A stretch of 64,000 nucleotides of DNA, taken from NCBI RefSeq assembly GCF_003591035.1, contig NZ_QYUO01000003.1, forward strand, positions 1,302,001 to 1,366,000, read 5' to 3'. Position numbers and translations under genes: made by a program. The stretch is from Noviherbaspirillum saxi. Its GTDB lineage: Bacteria > Pseudomonadota > Gammaproteobacteria > Burkholderiales > Burkholderiaceae_D. Of the stretch, positions 19,382-28,220 are shown piece by piece (within the stretch, counting starts at the first letter, position 1; the number at the start of each line of letters is the position of its first letter). The notes under the pieces were generated by a model. The model searched no databases, was not told the DNA's origin, and saw only the letters and a program-made list of their open reading frames with translations.

Positions 19382-20785
19382 TCATGAGTCGACCGTTTCG
19401 TCGTGCTTGGCAAAATAGGTGCTCCATGCCTGCTTCAATGCTTGCGCGGTCATCGCGGGCGGCTCGCCCCGATACCTGGCGTAGTCAACGACCTGGCCCA
19501 GTAGATCGCGCGGATAGCAGGCGAGCAGCGGCCGTTCGCCCTTTGCATGCAGCTCGTCGACCAAGTAGCGAAAGCCACTCTCGTCGTAATCGACTCCCAG
19601 CGCACGGCCGTGTTCGCGCAATACATCCCGGTATTCGCCCTCGGACATCGGTCCGACATGGATCTTGTAGCCAAGGCGCCGCATGAAGGACTCGTCTGCC
19701 AGCGACTCAGGCCGGAGGTTGGTGGAAAACACCACCGACACATCGAACGGTACCGTGAACTTGTAGCCGGTATGCAAGGTGAGATGGTCGCATGCGCGAT
19801 CCAGCGGAACGATCCAGCGGTTCATCAAGTCCTTCGGCGCCACCTGCTGGCGGCCGAGATCGTCCACGATGAAGATGCCACTGTTGGCCTTGAAGTGCGG
19901 CGGCGCCTGGTAAAAACCGGTGCCGTAGTCGTAGCGCAGTTCGAGCATAGGCAGCGTCAGCTCGCCGCCGGTGAGCACGATCGGCCGCTGGCACATTAGC
20001 CACCTGCCGTCGCTGGTCCTGCGATCGAGTGACTCGCTCGCAGGCTCGATCGGCACCGCCTGGTGTATCAACGGATCGAACACCTGGATAATTTCGTTCT
20101 CGACTACGATGGCGTGCGGTACGGCCACCAACCCATGCATCAGGCGCCCGAGTTTCTCGGCCAGATAGGTCTTGCCGCTGCCAGCCGGCCCATAGAGGAA
20201 CAGCGGCCGGCCCGAATTCATCGCGGCGCCGACTTGGTCGCGGACCCCGGGATTGAGGGTGAAATCGGCGAATGCCGCAGCGAGATCCTGCTGAGTGACA
20301 CGGTTGGACCGCACCGACTGGCGCTCGATCATTTCCCGATAGGCGGAAAGCGTGACAGGCGCCGGCCCGATGTAACGGCAGCGCGACATGAACTCCCCGG
20401 CACGCTGCTTGCCAGCATCGGTTAGCTGGTATTCGACATCGATATCCGACGCCCCGCGCCGAACGATCTCCGCCATGTGTTCCGCCACCATGAAACCGAG
20501 CACTTCATTTAATACGTTGATCGACAGCTTGAGCCTTGCGGCCAGGATTGGCAGGTGGATCTTGCCGAATAAAAAGATGGTCTTGCCTATCAGTTCGATG
20601 ATCAGCAGGCGGTCAAGGCCGGTTTCCCGCACCGTCTTCGGCGATCCGGGCATGATCTCCACGGACGAATCTGACTGTGCCGCAGAAAGGGACAACGGCT
20701 GCTTGTTAGCCGCCACTGCGTCCTCACCGATCTGTGCGGCCGATGAGGTTGATGCTCCTCCAAACCTGCCATCGATGTGCTGCAT
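19382..20785 (-). CDS. AAA-type ATPase embedded in the tad locus
   Basis: The 467-residue protein has an N-terminal winged-helix-like region (about residues 55-150). An AAA core follows with Walker A GPAGSGKT (about residues 199-206), Walker B IFIVDDLG, a sensor-1-like VVFSTNL and an Arg-rich segment near FMRRLGYKIHVGP. It resembles MoxR- or chaperone-type ATPases rather than secretion ATPases. It lies between tadV and cpaB on the same strand and so is probably co-expressed with the pilus genes. It is not one of the classical flp-rcp-tad set, and its role there is unknown. Confidence 0.82.
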   Translation of the reverse strand: MQHIDGRFGGASTSSAAQIGEDAVAANKQPLSLSAAQSDSSVEIMPGSPKTVRETGLDRLLIIELIGKTIFLFGKIHLPILAARLKLSINVLNEVLGFMVAEHMAEIVRRGASDIDVEYQLTDAGKQRAGEFMSRCRYIGPAPVTLSAYREMIERQSVRSNRVTQQDLAAAFADFTLNPGVRDQVGAAMNSGRPLFLYGPAGSGKTYLAEKLGRLMHGLVAVPHAIVVENEIIQVFDPLIHQAVPIEPASESLDRRTSDGRWLMCQRPIVLTGGELTLPMLELRYDYGTGFYQAPPHFKANSGIFIVDDLGRQQVAPKDLMNRWIVPLDRACDHLTLHTGYKFTVPFDVSVVFSTNLRPESLADESFMRRLGYKIHVGPMSEGEYRDVLREHGRALGVDYDESGFRYLVDELHAKGERPLLACYPRDLLGQVVDYARYRGEPPAMTAQALKQAWSTYFAKHDETVDS

Positions 20786-20856
20786 GTTCTGTTTTCCTGT
20801 CTAAACCGTTGTCGTTGCCGAGTGTTGTTCTGTGCCCGGCTTGTGGGGCACAGGCT

Positions 20857-21375
20857 TCACCAGCGTCCCCAGAACATGATGGTCAGGGTGCCCAGCGCGA
20901 TCGCCGCGCCATACGGTAGGCGGCCTACGCTTGCCATCGGCATGCCGGTCGTCTCCGATGGCATTCTTGCGGCCCGCATCAATACTGGCTCCAATAGCGT
21001 GCGAATGTTGATCCAGGCCTCACGGCACTTTCCCTTGAACAGGATGACGGCCAGCGCCCACACGCCCCCGATCAGGAAAGTCGCCAGAGCGATCTTGACC
21101 GCGACAGATGCCCCGACGAATGCGCCTACCGCAGCCATCAGCTTCACATCGCCGGCACCCATGCCGCGCAGCGCGTAAACCGGGAGAAATAGAATGAATC
21201 CAGTCAACGCGCCAAGCAGCCAGGTCGTCCATCCGGAACCGTCTGGAAGTAGCGTTTGCGCTCCAAGCGCAGCGAGGAGTCCGATCACAATCAGGAGGTT
21301 GGGTATGCGGCGTGAAGCGAGGTCTGATATCGCTGCCACCCCTACCAGTCCAACGAGAAGAAGTTCGTCGATCAT
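20857..21375 (-). CDS. tadV: Flp prepilin peptidase TadV/CpaA
   Basis: The 172-residue membrane protein is of the size of the short, methylase-lacking A24 peptidases that serve Flp pili. Both catalytic aspartates are visible: one early in ISDLASRRIPN and one in GMGAGDVKLMAAVGAF. It should process the Flp pilin and the TadE/F pseudopilins encoded in the same operon. The ribosome site is weak (AAGGCA). Confidence 0.93.
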   Translation of the reverse strand: MIDELLLVGLVGVAAISDLASRRIPNLLIVIGLLAALGAQTLLPDGSGWTTWLLGALTGFILFLPVYALRGMGAGDVKLMAAVGAFVGASVAVKIALATFLIGGVWALAVILFKGKCREAWINIRTLLEPVLMRAARMPSETTGMPMASVGRLPYGAAIALGTLTIMFWGRW

Positions 21376-21453
21376 TTTTTGCCTTGCCGATGTCTTGTTT
21401 CACATGCCTTTAAAAAACTTGGCCCTATCTCGCGCTGAGTTGGACCTCTGAGG

Positions 21454-21489
21454 CTGTATTTCCGGAAGCGATCGCGTCCGGAAATACAG
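21454..21489 (-). terminator. Perfect hairpin between flp and tadV
   Basis: CTGTATTTCCGGA (21454-21466) pairs perfectly with TCCGGAAATACAG (21477-21489) across a 10-nt loop. It lies after the pilin stop and before tadV on the same strand. There is no following T-run. It therefore more likely protects the abundant pilin mRNA 3' end or attenuates read-through than acts as a full terminator. Confidence 0.6.
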
Positions 21490-21531
21490 TGCCAGGTCAC
21501 GCCAGGATGTCAGGCGAGATCCGCTCTCTTT

Positions 21532-21720
21532 TTAAGCGCCGCCGCCAAGTACCGCTTTCGCCAGCTCCGTATCGATCAGATCGAAGATGCGGTCCAGTTC
21601 CACGCCCACATTGGTCACGGCGGTGATGATGACCACCGAAATCAGGCCGGCCAGCAGGCCGTATTCGATTGCGGTTGCGCCTTCTTCGTCACGAATGAAT
21701 TTCTTAATCATTTCCATCAT
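21532..21720 (-). CDS. flp: Flp-type major pilin
   Basis: This 62-residue prepilin has the leader MMEMIKKFIRDEEG, cleavage predicted after Gly14, then ATAIEYGLLAGLISVVIITAV with the Glu-Tyr pair that marks Flp pilins. Its short hydrophilic tail ends in GGGA. AAGGA precedes tandem ATG codons. It is the first gene of the tad operon on the minus strand and forms the pilus fibre. Confidence 0.96.
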   Translation of the reverse strand: MMEMIKKFIRDEEGATAIEYGLLAGLISVVIITAVTNVGVELDRIFDLIDTELAKAVLGGGA

Positions 21721-22220
21721 GATTCCTTTCGAAAATTGAGATTAATTAAACTAACGGGCCTTACTGCACGAACTACTCGGCAAGTTTTATTGTTCGCGAA
21801 TCCGGCGCCGTATTGGATCCCCTGCGCTTTCTCCGAGACCTCCTGCTGTTTATCCTATCCATCTGCCGGGTCACAGCAGATTTCCAGCGATCCTGTACAG
21901 CCTTGCTTCCCTTAGGTAATTCCGTACTGGGTAGCGCAGCGGCAAACAGCCCTGCAAGTACCTGGCCTATTGCCGGGCATCGGTTCGTACTTTCACAGAT
22001 GCATGAGTAGCATCGAGTGAGTTCGGCCCGTTGCATACCGCATCTGCACTTGAGAGGAGTAGCCACGACGGTTTCATCCCCAGATCGGCACGATTTATTG
22101 TTAGATCAACGATAAGGGAGTCGACGTTTTCGCACATGGTAAAAAAGTCCTTTTTTAGCTGGTACAAGTCGCCCTTTTTATCAACGCGGTTAAGTAGGAG
22201 GTTTGTACTAGTAGTGAATC
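21721..22220. promoter_or_regulatory. Divergent upstream region of flp and tadC2
   Basis: This 500-bp gap lies between the start of flp (minus) and the start of the second tadC (plus), so it should hold the tad operon promoter. I could not place a convincing sigma-70 or sigma-54 promoter. A minus-strand GTG frame (21773-22066) is open but has no ribosome site and an Arg-rich composition, so I do not call it. An A6GTCCT6 self-complementary stretch lies near 22140-22157. Confidence 0.4.
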
Positions 22221-22982
22221 ATGGCTAATTTTTCCTGTCTAAGCCGATTTGAGGTAGAACAAAGGCAGGAGAATGAGCAGCGGGTCAAGTTTATTAACGC
22301 CGGCATCCGGCATTCCAGTGCCCGCCTGATGTTTTACGGCGCCAAGACCTTGCTTCCTCTGCTCTTTGCAACGATGACTTTCTTTGCGCTGCGGACGACA
22401 AGCCAGGTTGAAGGCTTGACGCTGATCTTGTGTCTGATGGTTGCCGCCCTCGCCGGCTGCTATTTGCCGAATATCGCCTTGCACTGGCAGGTCAAGGCGC
22501 GCAAACGCGAAATTTTCGACAATTTCCCCGACGCCGCAGACCTAATGCTTGTTTGTGTCGAGGCAGGACTTGGACTGGACGCTGGGCTGACCAAAGTAGC
22601 CGAGGAAATGAAAATGAAGAGCCTCGCGTTGGCTGAAGAGCTGCAACTGACCAACCTCGAGATGCGTGCCGGCGGAACGCGTGAGAAATCTCTTCGCAAT
22701 CTTGCGTTGCGCACTGGCGTAGAGGAGATTGGCGTTTTTACCACCATGCTGACGCAGGCGGATCGTTTTGGAACGAGTATTGGCGAATCGCTGCGCGTGT
22801 TCTCCGATGATCTGCGCCACAAGCGGCAGATGCGGGCCGAAGAGTTGGCCGCCAAAGTCCCCACCAAGATGCTGTTTCCTCTCGTCGTATTCATCTTCCC
22901 GTCGATCATCATGGTCATCATCGGTCCTGCCGTGATCCAGGTGGTTCGAACGATCTTGCCGATGTTATCCAATGGCCAATGA
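22221..22982 (+). CDS. Second, N-terminally shortened TadC paralogue
   Basis: The 253-residue protein matches the TadC core in this locus along most of its length (FDNFPDAADLMLVCVEAGLGLD against FENFPDALDLLCVCVEAGLSLD, and LRNLALRTGVEEIG against LRNLALRTGVGDID). It lacks the first transmembrane helix and about 45 residues of TadC. It stands alone on the opposite strand from the tad operon. An AGGAGG lies 20 nt before the ATG, too far for normal use, which hints at a rearranged 5' end. It may be a decaying duplicate or a specialised platform protein. Confidence 0.8.
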   Translation: MANFSCLSRFEVEQRQENEQRVKFINAGIRHSSARLMFYGAKTLLPLLFATMTFFALRTTSQVEGLTLILCLMVAALAGCYLPNIALHWQVKARKREIFDNFPDAADLMLVCVEAGLGLDAGLTKVAEEMKMKSLALAEELQLTNLEMRAGGTREKSLRNLALRTGVEEIGVFTTMLTQADRFGTSIGESLRVFSDDLRHKRQMRAEELAAKVPTKMLFPLVVFIFPSIIMVIIGPAVIQVVRTILPMLSNGQ

Positions 22983-23585
22983 AGTCGCTACGGCCAGCAT
23001 GTTTATGCGAGAAGGATTTCGAAGATAGAAATGGCCGCGACGCGTCTACATTCAACGTGCGGGATACATATACTTTTGCTACCGGTTCGACAGATAATTG
23101 GGCAGCTCGCCTTTTGGTGTCAATACGAGCAGCCTGCGCCTGTTGTCGCCGTTCCTTCATCCAATGTCCCGGTTTGCCATATAAACTGAGGCTCTTTAGT
23201 TTTAATGGCATAATAGCCGCGGAAACATCGACCTGATTAGGCAACTTACGTTCATCCGGTTTGCCTGCTCGGCGATGCAATACATCGCGTGACATGAGCT
23301 GTGCCGGAATTTTCTGGATCGTTGATTACGGGCTCATACAAACGTACGGCCTTTTTCCGCAACCATTGCGCAGCCTTTTTGAATCAAGCGAATTAGTCCG
23401 GTTAAGTGTCGTCGAATCATGTTGCGATTGCATGTTTCCTTAATATTGATCCTTGATGCGACAAAGGTGATCCGGCCCTTTTGTTACGGATACGCGTTTT
23501 GGCCCCGTATTCGCGGGCTCATCTTGCATTTATACGCTACTGCACTTTCTTGTTTCTCTCATTTATTTACCGTTAATTACTCTGC
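22983..23585. other. Gap with no supported gene
   Basis: About 600 bp between the TadC paralogue and the next gene. Short open frames exist on both strands but none has a ribosome site or protein-like composition. The DNA turns AT-richer toward 23520-23585, suggesting that the promoter of the downstream gene lies there. I see no repeat or RNA structure I can name. Confidence 0.4.
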
Positions 23586-24962
23586 ATGACCACAAAACTT
23601 AAACAACCCTCTCCTGCCGCGGTCATTAAATGGACTGACGGAGAATGGGAATTGATTGCAAAGCAGCTTTATCAAACAATGGGTCCCGCATTGTCGTCGT
23701 CCGCGGACCTCAGCGAGGTCAAAGCCAAGGATGTCTTTCTGGCGCAGGAAAGCGCATTGCCGGAGGACCGGCATCGCAAGCTCATTTCCATTTCACAAGG
23801 GTTTCAGGCGATCCGTCAAAAGCTAAAGCCGATTCTTGCGAAGGCAGCAGGCACGCCCCAACAGGAACCCTTGCAAGCTCAGTCACGCCAGATTGAACCG
23901 AAGTCTCCTGGCCAAAATACAATGGAGGCGGACAACAAGACCGGCGCTACGCCAATTTCCATTGAAGTGCCAGTTGGGATCCCTGATACCGGCCGCGCAG
24001 ACGCGGTAGCGTCTTCAGAAAGCGGTCACGCTACACAGAACGGATCGCGGCTCAATGGTGCCACCGCTACAGTCGACGTCGCTCGACCAGCTTTCAATGC
24101 CGACAGAAGTAAGGAACGCCAAGGTCAGCCGCGTGATCCTCGCCCTGCCGACTCGCTCTCGAAACACAAGTCGGCGACCGGACACGTAGGATCTATGCAG
24201 CAACTGCCTGCTCCTGCTACAAAGGACTTCATTGAGGTCGTACGTCCCTTTATTACCATGGTATGTGAGGAGTTCGCGAAGGCATTGGTTAACGTCGTGT
24301 CCCAACCAGCCAATATCAATGCCATGTCCGCTATGTTGCGACGAGCAATACCCCCTGCCGGCGGAATCGATCGGAACAAGGCTGGCACCGGCGATCCATC
24401 GCTCCGCCGAAATGAACAACACCGGTCGAACCCGCGCCAGGAGCCTGTCCTTTATAAAAAGGCGGACGCGGTCGGCAACGTATATCCGGAAACGACCGTC
24501 GACGATGAAGAAGAAAGTGATATGGACAATGATGTGCAACCATTGTTTGATCCAAAGTTGCCGCCGTCTGCCAATAGCAGTTTTAAACCCATCGTGGGTG
24601 TCGTCGGTGCAAGCCCACAGGACTTCAGCGACTTGCAACAGATGTATCCGCAACTGAGTTTGACAGCCATAGCCGTCGATGATGTGCCCCATGCCCAGGC
24701 GCTTGATCAATGCCAACGCGTGATCGGTCTGCGTGAGGATGTACCTGCCAAGACGGATGAAGTCTTGCGACAGACCTTCAGAAACCGTTACTTGCGACTA
24801 ACCGGTGGCATGGCACGCGTTCGGGAACAGCTGGATGCCTGGCTTGATCAGCCCGGCGCGACGGAGCCACGTCGTCCAAAGTTTAATAAGTCGCGCGGCA
24901 ATAAAGGTGCGGGCGGCGCGCCGAAGAAGCACAATGGAAATTTTCAGCGTCCGCCCCGCTAG
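23586..24962 (+). CDS. Unrecognised 458-residue protein, possibly DNA-associated
   Basis: I do not recognise the family. The N-terminus (VIKWTDGEWELIAKQLY) has the spaced Trp pattern of Myb/SANT-like helices. Residues about 90-320 are polar and probably disordered. A compact C-terminal domain (about 335-425) begins with a glycine-rich strand-turn (PIVGVVGASPQDFSDLQQMY) and continues with alternating predicted strands and helices, as in a small Rossmann-like fold. The last 30 residues are Arg/Lys/Asn/Gly-rich. That build (HTH-like head, flexible linker, nucleotide-fold tail, basic end) suggests nucleic-acid work, but this is inference. Confidence 0.7.
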   Translation: MTTKLKQPSPAAVIKWTDGEWELIAKQLYQTMGPALSSSADLSEVKAKDVFLAQESALPEDRHRKLISISQGFQAIRQKLKPILAKAAGTPQQEPLQAQSRQIEPKSPGQNTMEADNKTGATPISIEVPVGIPDTGRADAVASSESGHATQNGSRLNGATATVDVARPAFNADRSKERQGQPRDPRPADSLSKHKSATGHVGSMQQLPAPATKDFIEVVRPFITMVCEEFAKALVNVVSQPANINAMSAMLRRAIPPAGGIDRNKAGTGDPSLRRNEQHRSNPRQEPVLYKKADAVGNVYPETTVDDEEESDMDNDVQPLFDPKLPPSANSSFKPIVGVVGASPQDFSDLQQMYPQLSLTAIAVDDVPHAQALDQCQRVIGLREDVPAKTDEVLRQTFRNRYLRLTGGMARVREQLDAWLDQPGATEPRRPKFNKSRGNKGAGGAPKKHNGNFQRPPR

Positions 24963-25300
24963 AGTAGTTTCGCCCTGACTTGCCAGGTGAGGCCGAGGCG
25001 ATTTGTCTGTGGAACAAGGCGCGGCGACGCGACATGGCGAGCCATGGCAAGGAGATGCAACGCCGTGCCGCGGGCAAAGCGTCCGGCATCGACGGCACAG
25101 TCAGGGTGAAACTACTCTTAAATGAGCTCGCGCCGGTCAGTGAATTGTGCGGCCGGTTCAGCACGAACAGGGGATTGATGCGTACACGCTTTACAGCCAC
25201 AATCTGTATTAGTTATGCTACATATTGAATACGCCATGCGAGTACCGATACGCAAGCAAGTTTTTCTAACCGATGTCCAATGAGGCCTTAATGGGTCATC

Positions 25301-25306
25301 TATAAT
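25301..25306 (+). promoter_or_regulatory. Consensus -10 box before the small RHH-like gene
   Basis: A perfect TATAAT lies 42 bp before the ATG of the downstream 61-codon gene. No good -35 hexamer is seen at 16-18 bp spacing. The remainder of the 385-bp gap (24963-25347) has no supported gene. Confidence 0.4.
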
Positions 25307-25347
25307 GCGGCACGCGGTAATACTTAACGAATAATGAGGAGAATGTT

Positions 25348-25533
25348 ATGCCGAGATCGATTTCAACAGTGGTCAGCAGCAAGCCGGATGGTTTCATCAA
25401 CGTGCCTGTATCGCAGGCGACGCGTCAAGGTTTGCATGAATTGAAAGAGTCCATGGGCGTTGCCAGCCAGGCCGAGGTCATTGAGAAAGCCGTGGCGATC
25501 ATGCTGGCGATTCAGAAGATCGCACGGAACTAA
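25348..25533 (+). CDS. Small ribbon-helix-helix-like protein
   Basis: This 61-residue protein has a clear GAGGAG ribosome site. Its middle reads INVPVSQATRQGLHELKESMGVASQAEVIEKAVAIML. That matches the length and hydrophobic spacing of a strand-helix-helix (Arc/MetJ/CopG-type) DNA-binding unit. No toxin partner lies next to it, so it is not an obvious antitoxin. It could be a stand-alone regulator. The assignment is by pattern only. Confidence 0.65.
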   Translation: MPRSISTVVSSKPDGFINVPVSQATRQGLHELKESMGVASQAEVIEKAVAIMLAIQKIARN

Positions 25534-25548
25534 GCAACTAAATCTTCC

Positions 25549-25622
25549 GGTCAAGCGGGATGTGTGGATCCTGTAGCGGTGATCGCGACACAATGAGAGG
25601 CCCCGCCACACTCCGCTTGACC
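25549..25622 (+). other. Long-range inverted repeat, possible structured RNA
   Basis: GGTCAAGCGG with trailing TGTGTGG (25549-25567) pairs with CCACACTCCGCTTGACC (25606-25622), leaving a 38-nt loop. The repeat starts 16 bp after the stop of the small RHH-like gene and is followed 120 bp later by a strong terminator. The segment could be the structured 3' UTR of that gene or a separate small RNA. Confidence 0.4.
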
Positions 25623-25744
25623 ATGGTTTCTTTCGTCCGTTTAGCCGATTCCTCTCCGAATTTAGCTGCTTCGGACGCCTGGTGTCCTGTTCCGCCAATT
25701 CGTTGAAAAATAAATGCGGCGAAATTGTGTCGAGACAAGGAAAA

Positions 25745-25779
25745 AGCACAGCAAGGCCGAGGCCTTGCTGTGCTTTTTT
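25745..25779 (+). terminator. Rho-independent terminator
   Basis: A perfect 14-bp stem AGCACAGCAAGGCC / GGCCTTGCTGTGCT with a two-base gap at the tip is followed by five T residues. It ends the transcript that covers the RHH-like gene and its 3' inverted repeat. The 446-bp gap (25534-25979) around it holds no other supported gene. Confidence 0.85.
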
Positions 25780-25979
25780 GACGCGGTATCGGCGCAATTG
25801 TCGTCGCGTTTATTCAACGAACTGAGGAAACAGGACTCTAGCCAGGGGCACTGTAGTCATTGATGCCTTCCCGGCTGTGGCCGATTCAATATGCTTCGGA
25901 CCCGCCAGGTGGTATCACTGATTGCCGACAAACCCGTTCTCAAGGTTCTTGGCACCCGATCCACGTAGTAGTTTACCTC

Positions 25980-26504
25980 TTACTGCCCCGTCCTAAGAAG
26001 CTGGCCGCGGAGTTCTCCTGCGGGAAATCTCGTCGTATGAACGTTTCCATAGGCTGTGCGAGTCGCAATGGCAGCAACCAGGCCAGTGAAATCACCAGCG
26101 GCCAGATTTTGCGGGGCCTGTGCTACAACACTCTCGGAGGTGATCGTGCCGCTGACTGTACCTTCAAGTTGCGGGCAGGCAGGAGTGCCGGTCGGGGGAT
26201 TAGCCAGATTCGAGCACAGGAAGGCGATAACGCCACCGTTAACATGATGTTTGCCGAAGTGAATATGGGCTTGAGACACTGGACTTGTCACGCCCGAATA
26301 GGACAGCGTGTATTGCATTGTGCCTGCGCCTTCATCAATGGATACATCAAGTGTTCCGGATCCTGGCGACAGGATGGCGAGGGGAACTTCATTGAATCCG
26401 GTCAAGCGCGCGGAGAAATTACGTCCCGAGTCATTCTCGGCGCCTGCAAAGCCGGTAAAGAGATAAGAAACTGCAAACAATGTTCCAATCATCCTGCGGT
26501 TCAT
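25980..26504 (-). CDS. Secreted CHRD-domain protein
   Basis: The 174-residue protein has a signal peptide (MNRRMIGTLFAVSYLFTGFAGA) and then a CHRD domain. The domain runs from NFSARLTGFNEVPLAILSPG through HIHFGKHHVNGGVIAFLC to GNVHTTRFPAGELRGQL, with the typical paired His motifs (HIH and NVHT). CHRD proteins are extracytoplasmic; their bacterial function is unknown. AGAGGTG precedes the ATG. Two cysteines (LCSN, ACPQ) could form a disulfide. Confidence 0.88.
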   Translation of the reverse strand: MNRRMIGTLFAVSYLFTGFAGAENDSGRNFSARLTGFNEVPLAILSPGSGTLDVSIDEGAGTMQYTLSYSGVTSPVSQAHIHFGKHHVNGGVIAFLCSNLANPPTGTPACPQLEGTVSGTITSESVVAQAPQNLAAGDFTGLVAAIATRTAYGNVHTTRFPAGELRGQLLRTGQ

Positions 26505-26797
26505 GTCACACCTCTACTTTCCTTGTTGGTCAGATTTTCAAGGTTCCCCTTATGCCAACCTGGCGGGCTTCTTCAGCCTGCACCGCTATCAGCTTAGTAA
26601 GGGACGCATGCGCGCATTAGAGATATGTCAATATGGCCTTGCCTAGTTGTCCAAACGGTGTCATCGCACCACGCTTGCAATCCCGGTGGTCATGATCAAT
26701 AGTGCAGTTACTGGCAACTGCCGCAACTATCGGCCTCGCCATTCAACGAACAGTTTTTCCATTGGTTATTTTAGCGTCCGCAGGCGACTCGTCCGGC

Positions 26798-27292
26798 TCA
26801 ATTGCTCGTGCAAGTAATCGCGTCCCGCAGTCCCCGACGCAACACTTCAACCGCTTCCATATTTCCGACTTTTTCGGCCAGTCCGCCAAGATCAGTGAAC
26901 TGGGTTGCGCCCAACGCTTTCGCAGCAGCGCGCAAGCCATGCACGATCGCCGGCGAGTAAGCGTAACGCCCTTTCGAATCGAGCAGCACGAAAAACGGGA
27001 CCTGGCCAACCGTTGAACTTGATCTCACAAACTGCAAAAGCTCGAATACCGCACCTTGGGAAAAATGCACGCCGCAGACAACTGCCTCTATACCCTTGGC
27101 AACAGCGGCTTGGGCGGTTTCCAGGGTATGGCTAAATACCAGCTCGTATTCGTCTCCCAGGATAGTGTGTGCAAGCGGCATGTCCGTTTCCCGAATGGCG
27201 ATAACGAGTTTGGATCGATTGTTCTGAGGAATCATTCTTGGAAATACTTCGTTGCGTTTACCAGACAGAATATAACGACCAGATCGGACCAT
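26798..27292 (-). CDS. Degenerate receiver-like protein
   Basis: The 164-residue protein looks like a response-regulator receiver fold: strand KLVIAIRETDMPLA, then AVVCGVHFSQGAVFELLQFVR at the place of the phospho-acceptor strand, then VPFFVLLDS. The phospho-accepting Asp is not present (VVCGVHF). There is no output domain. I start at the ATG at 27292, whose A overlaps the stop of the upstream gene (TGATG); a GTG four codons earlier is possible. It may be a phosphorylation-independent binding module working with its upstream neighbour. Confidence 0.6.
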   Translation of the reverse strand: MVRSGRYILSGKRNEVFPRMIPQNNRSKLVIAIRETDMPLAHTILGDEYELVFSHTLETAQAAVAKGIEAVVCGVHFSQGAVFELLQFVRSSSTVGQVPFFVLLDSKGRYAYSPAIVHGLRAAAKALGATQFTDLGGLAEKVGNMEAVEVLRRGLRDAITCTSN

Positions 27293-27681
27293 CAGAAGTT
27301 CCACAGTTCCAACTGTTTCGGCTTTTCCCTGTCAGGCGGCTTTTCCATATTGCACGCGACCCGCTTTGTAGCTGCCTGGCCCGCAGGCGGCTGATACTGC
27401 TGGAGGCCGGTATGCAGTGCAACAATGCGGTGAACCGCCTCGCTCAACTGCGCTGCGGACAATCGCTCAACTGCTGTGCGTATTTCCGTTAAAACACTAT
27501 CTACGGAACACGGATGAAGGTGGGTGTACAGCCAGTCATGATCCTGTCTTACCTCGCTGGGCAGATCCTTCAATCTGACCTTGTCCAGGTGTCGGTACGC
27601 CTCGGCCAGTCGGACCCGGATGTCACCTTGTTTGCGTAATGCCCGTATTGCATTTTGAAGCTCATGCCACGCATCTGCCAT
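27292..27681 (-). CDS. Hypothetical helical protein, coupled to the receiver-like gene
   Basis: This 129-residue, mostly helical and charged protein (MADAWHELQNAIRALRKQGD) has no family I recognise. A GAGGT ribosome site precedes the ATG. Its stop codon overlaps the start of the degenerate receiver gene, so the two are translated together and may bind each other. The C-terminus (KPKQLELWNF) is polar and perhaps flexible. Confidence 0.65.
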   Translation of the reverse strand: MADAWHELQNAIRALRKQGDIRVRLAEAYRHLDKVRLKDLPSEVRQDHDWLYTHLHPCSVDSVLTEIRTAVERLSAAQLSEAVHRIVALHTGLQQYQPPAGQAATKRVACNMEKPPDREKPKQLELWNF

Positions 27682-28220
27682 TGTCGACCTCGTCAGTGGG
27701 ACAACCGTTTTGCTGTAATCTTGTCAAGAGGAATGAATATAAACGGCCTGGAGAAAAGTTGCAAATGCTATAAACGTGAAGAAGTTGCAAACGATAACGC
27801 CGGCCTTGCGAGTGCAGTGTAACCGGTCAGGATATTTCGCGCTGACTGCGAGCGCTGGAGCGCATATCTGTCATGCAATACCCTCCTGTTCATCGATTGC
27901 TCTTTTGCAATTGAAGTGAGGACATCCCCTGGGCCGAGTGGGTATTTCTTGCGAAATTTTTTCTCTTATCGAACACACAGGCGACCATTTTCTTGGCGGC
28001 AGTTCGATGCGTGGCTTAACGCGTATGGAGGAAATGCGCAATGGGCAGGTTCGCCAACACGCGAAATGGGCCGAGCGGCTGGCGATCCAGACTTGCGCCC
28101 ATTTTGTTATTACATTGCCAATGCAGTGCAATTCTGTAAGACCGGGGGATCGGACCGAACGAATCGCCGGGAGCTGTAGGAAGCATTTCCGGTTAAACGT
28201 AACAATGGAAATGCACCATC
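27682..28220. other. Gap with no supported gene
   Basis: About 540 bp with overlapping open frames on both strands (27871-28131 minus, 27916-28240 plus). Neither has a ribosome site or protein-like sequence. It carries the upstream region of the two-gene unit to its left. I see nothing else I can name. Confidence 0.35.

Noticed and set aside
21773-22066. Minus-strand GTG frame upstream of flp
   Set aside because: No ribosome site, Arg-rich, and it would occupy the flp promoter region.
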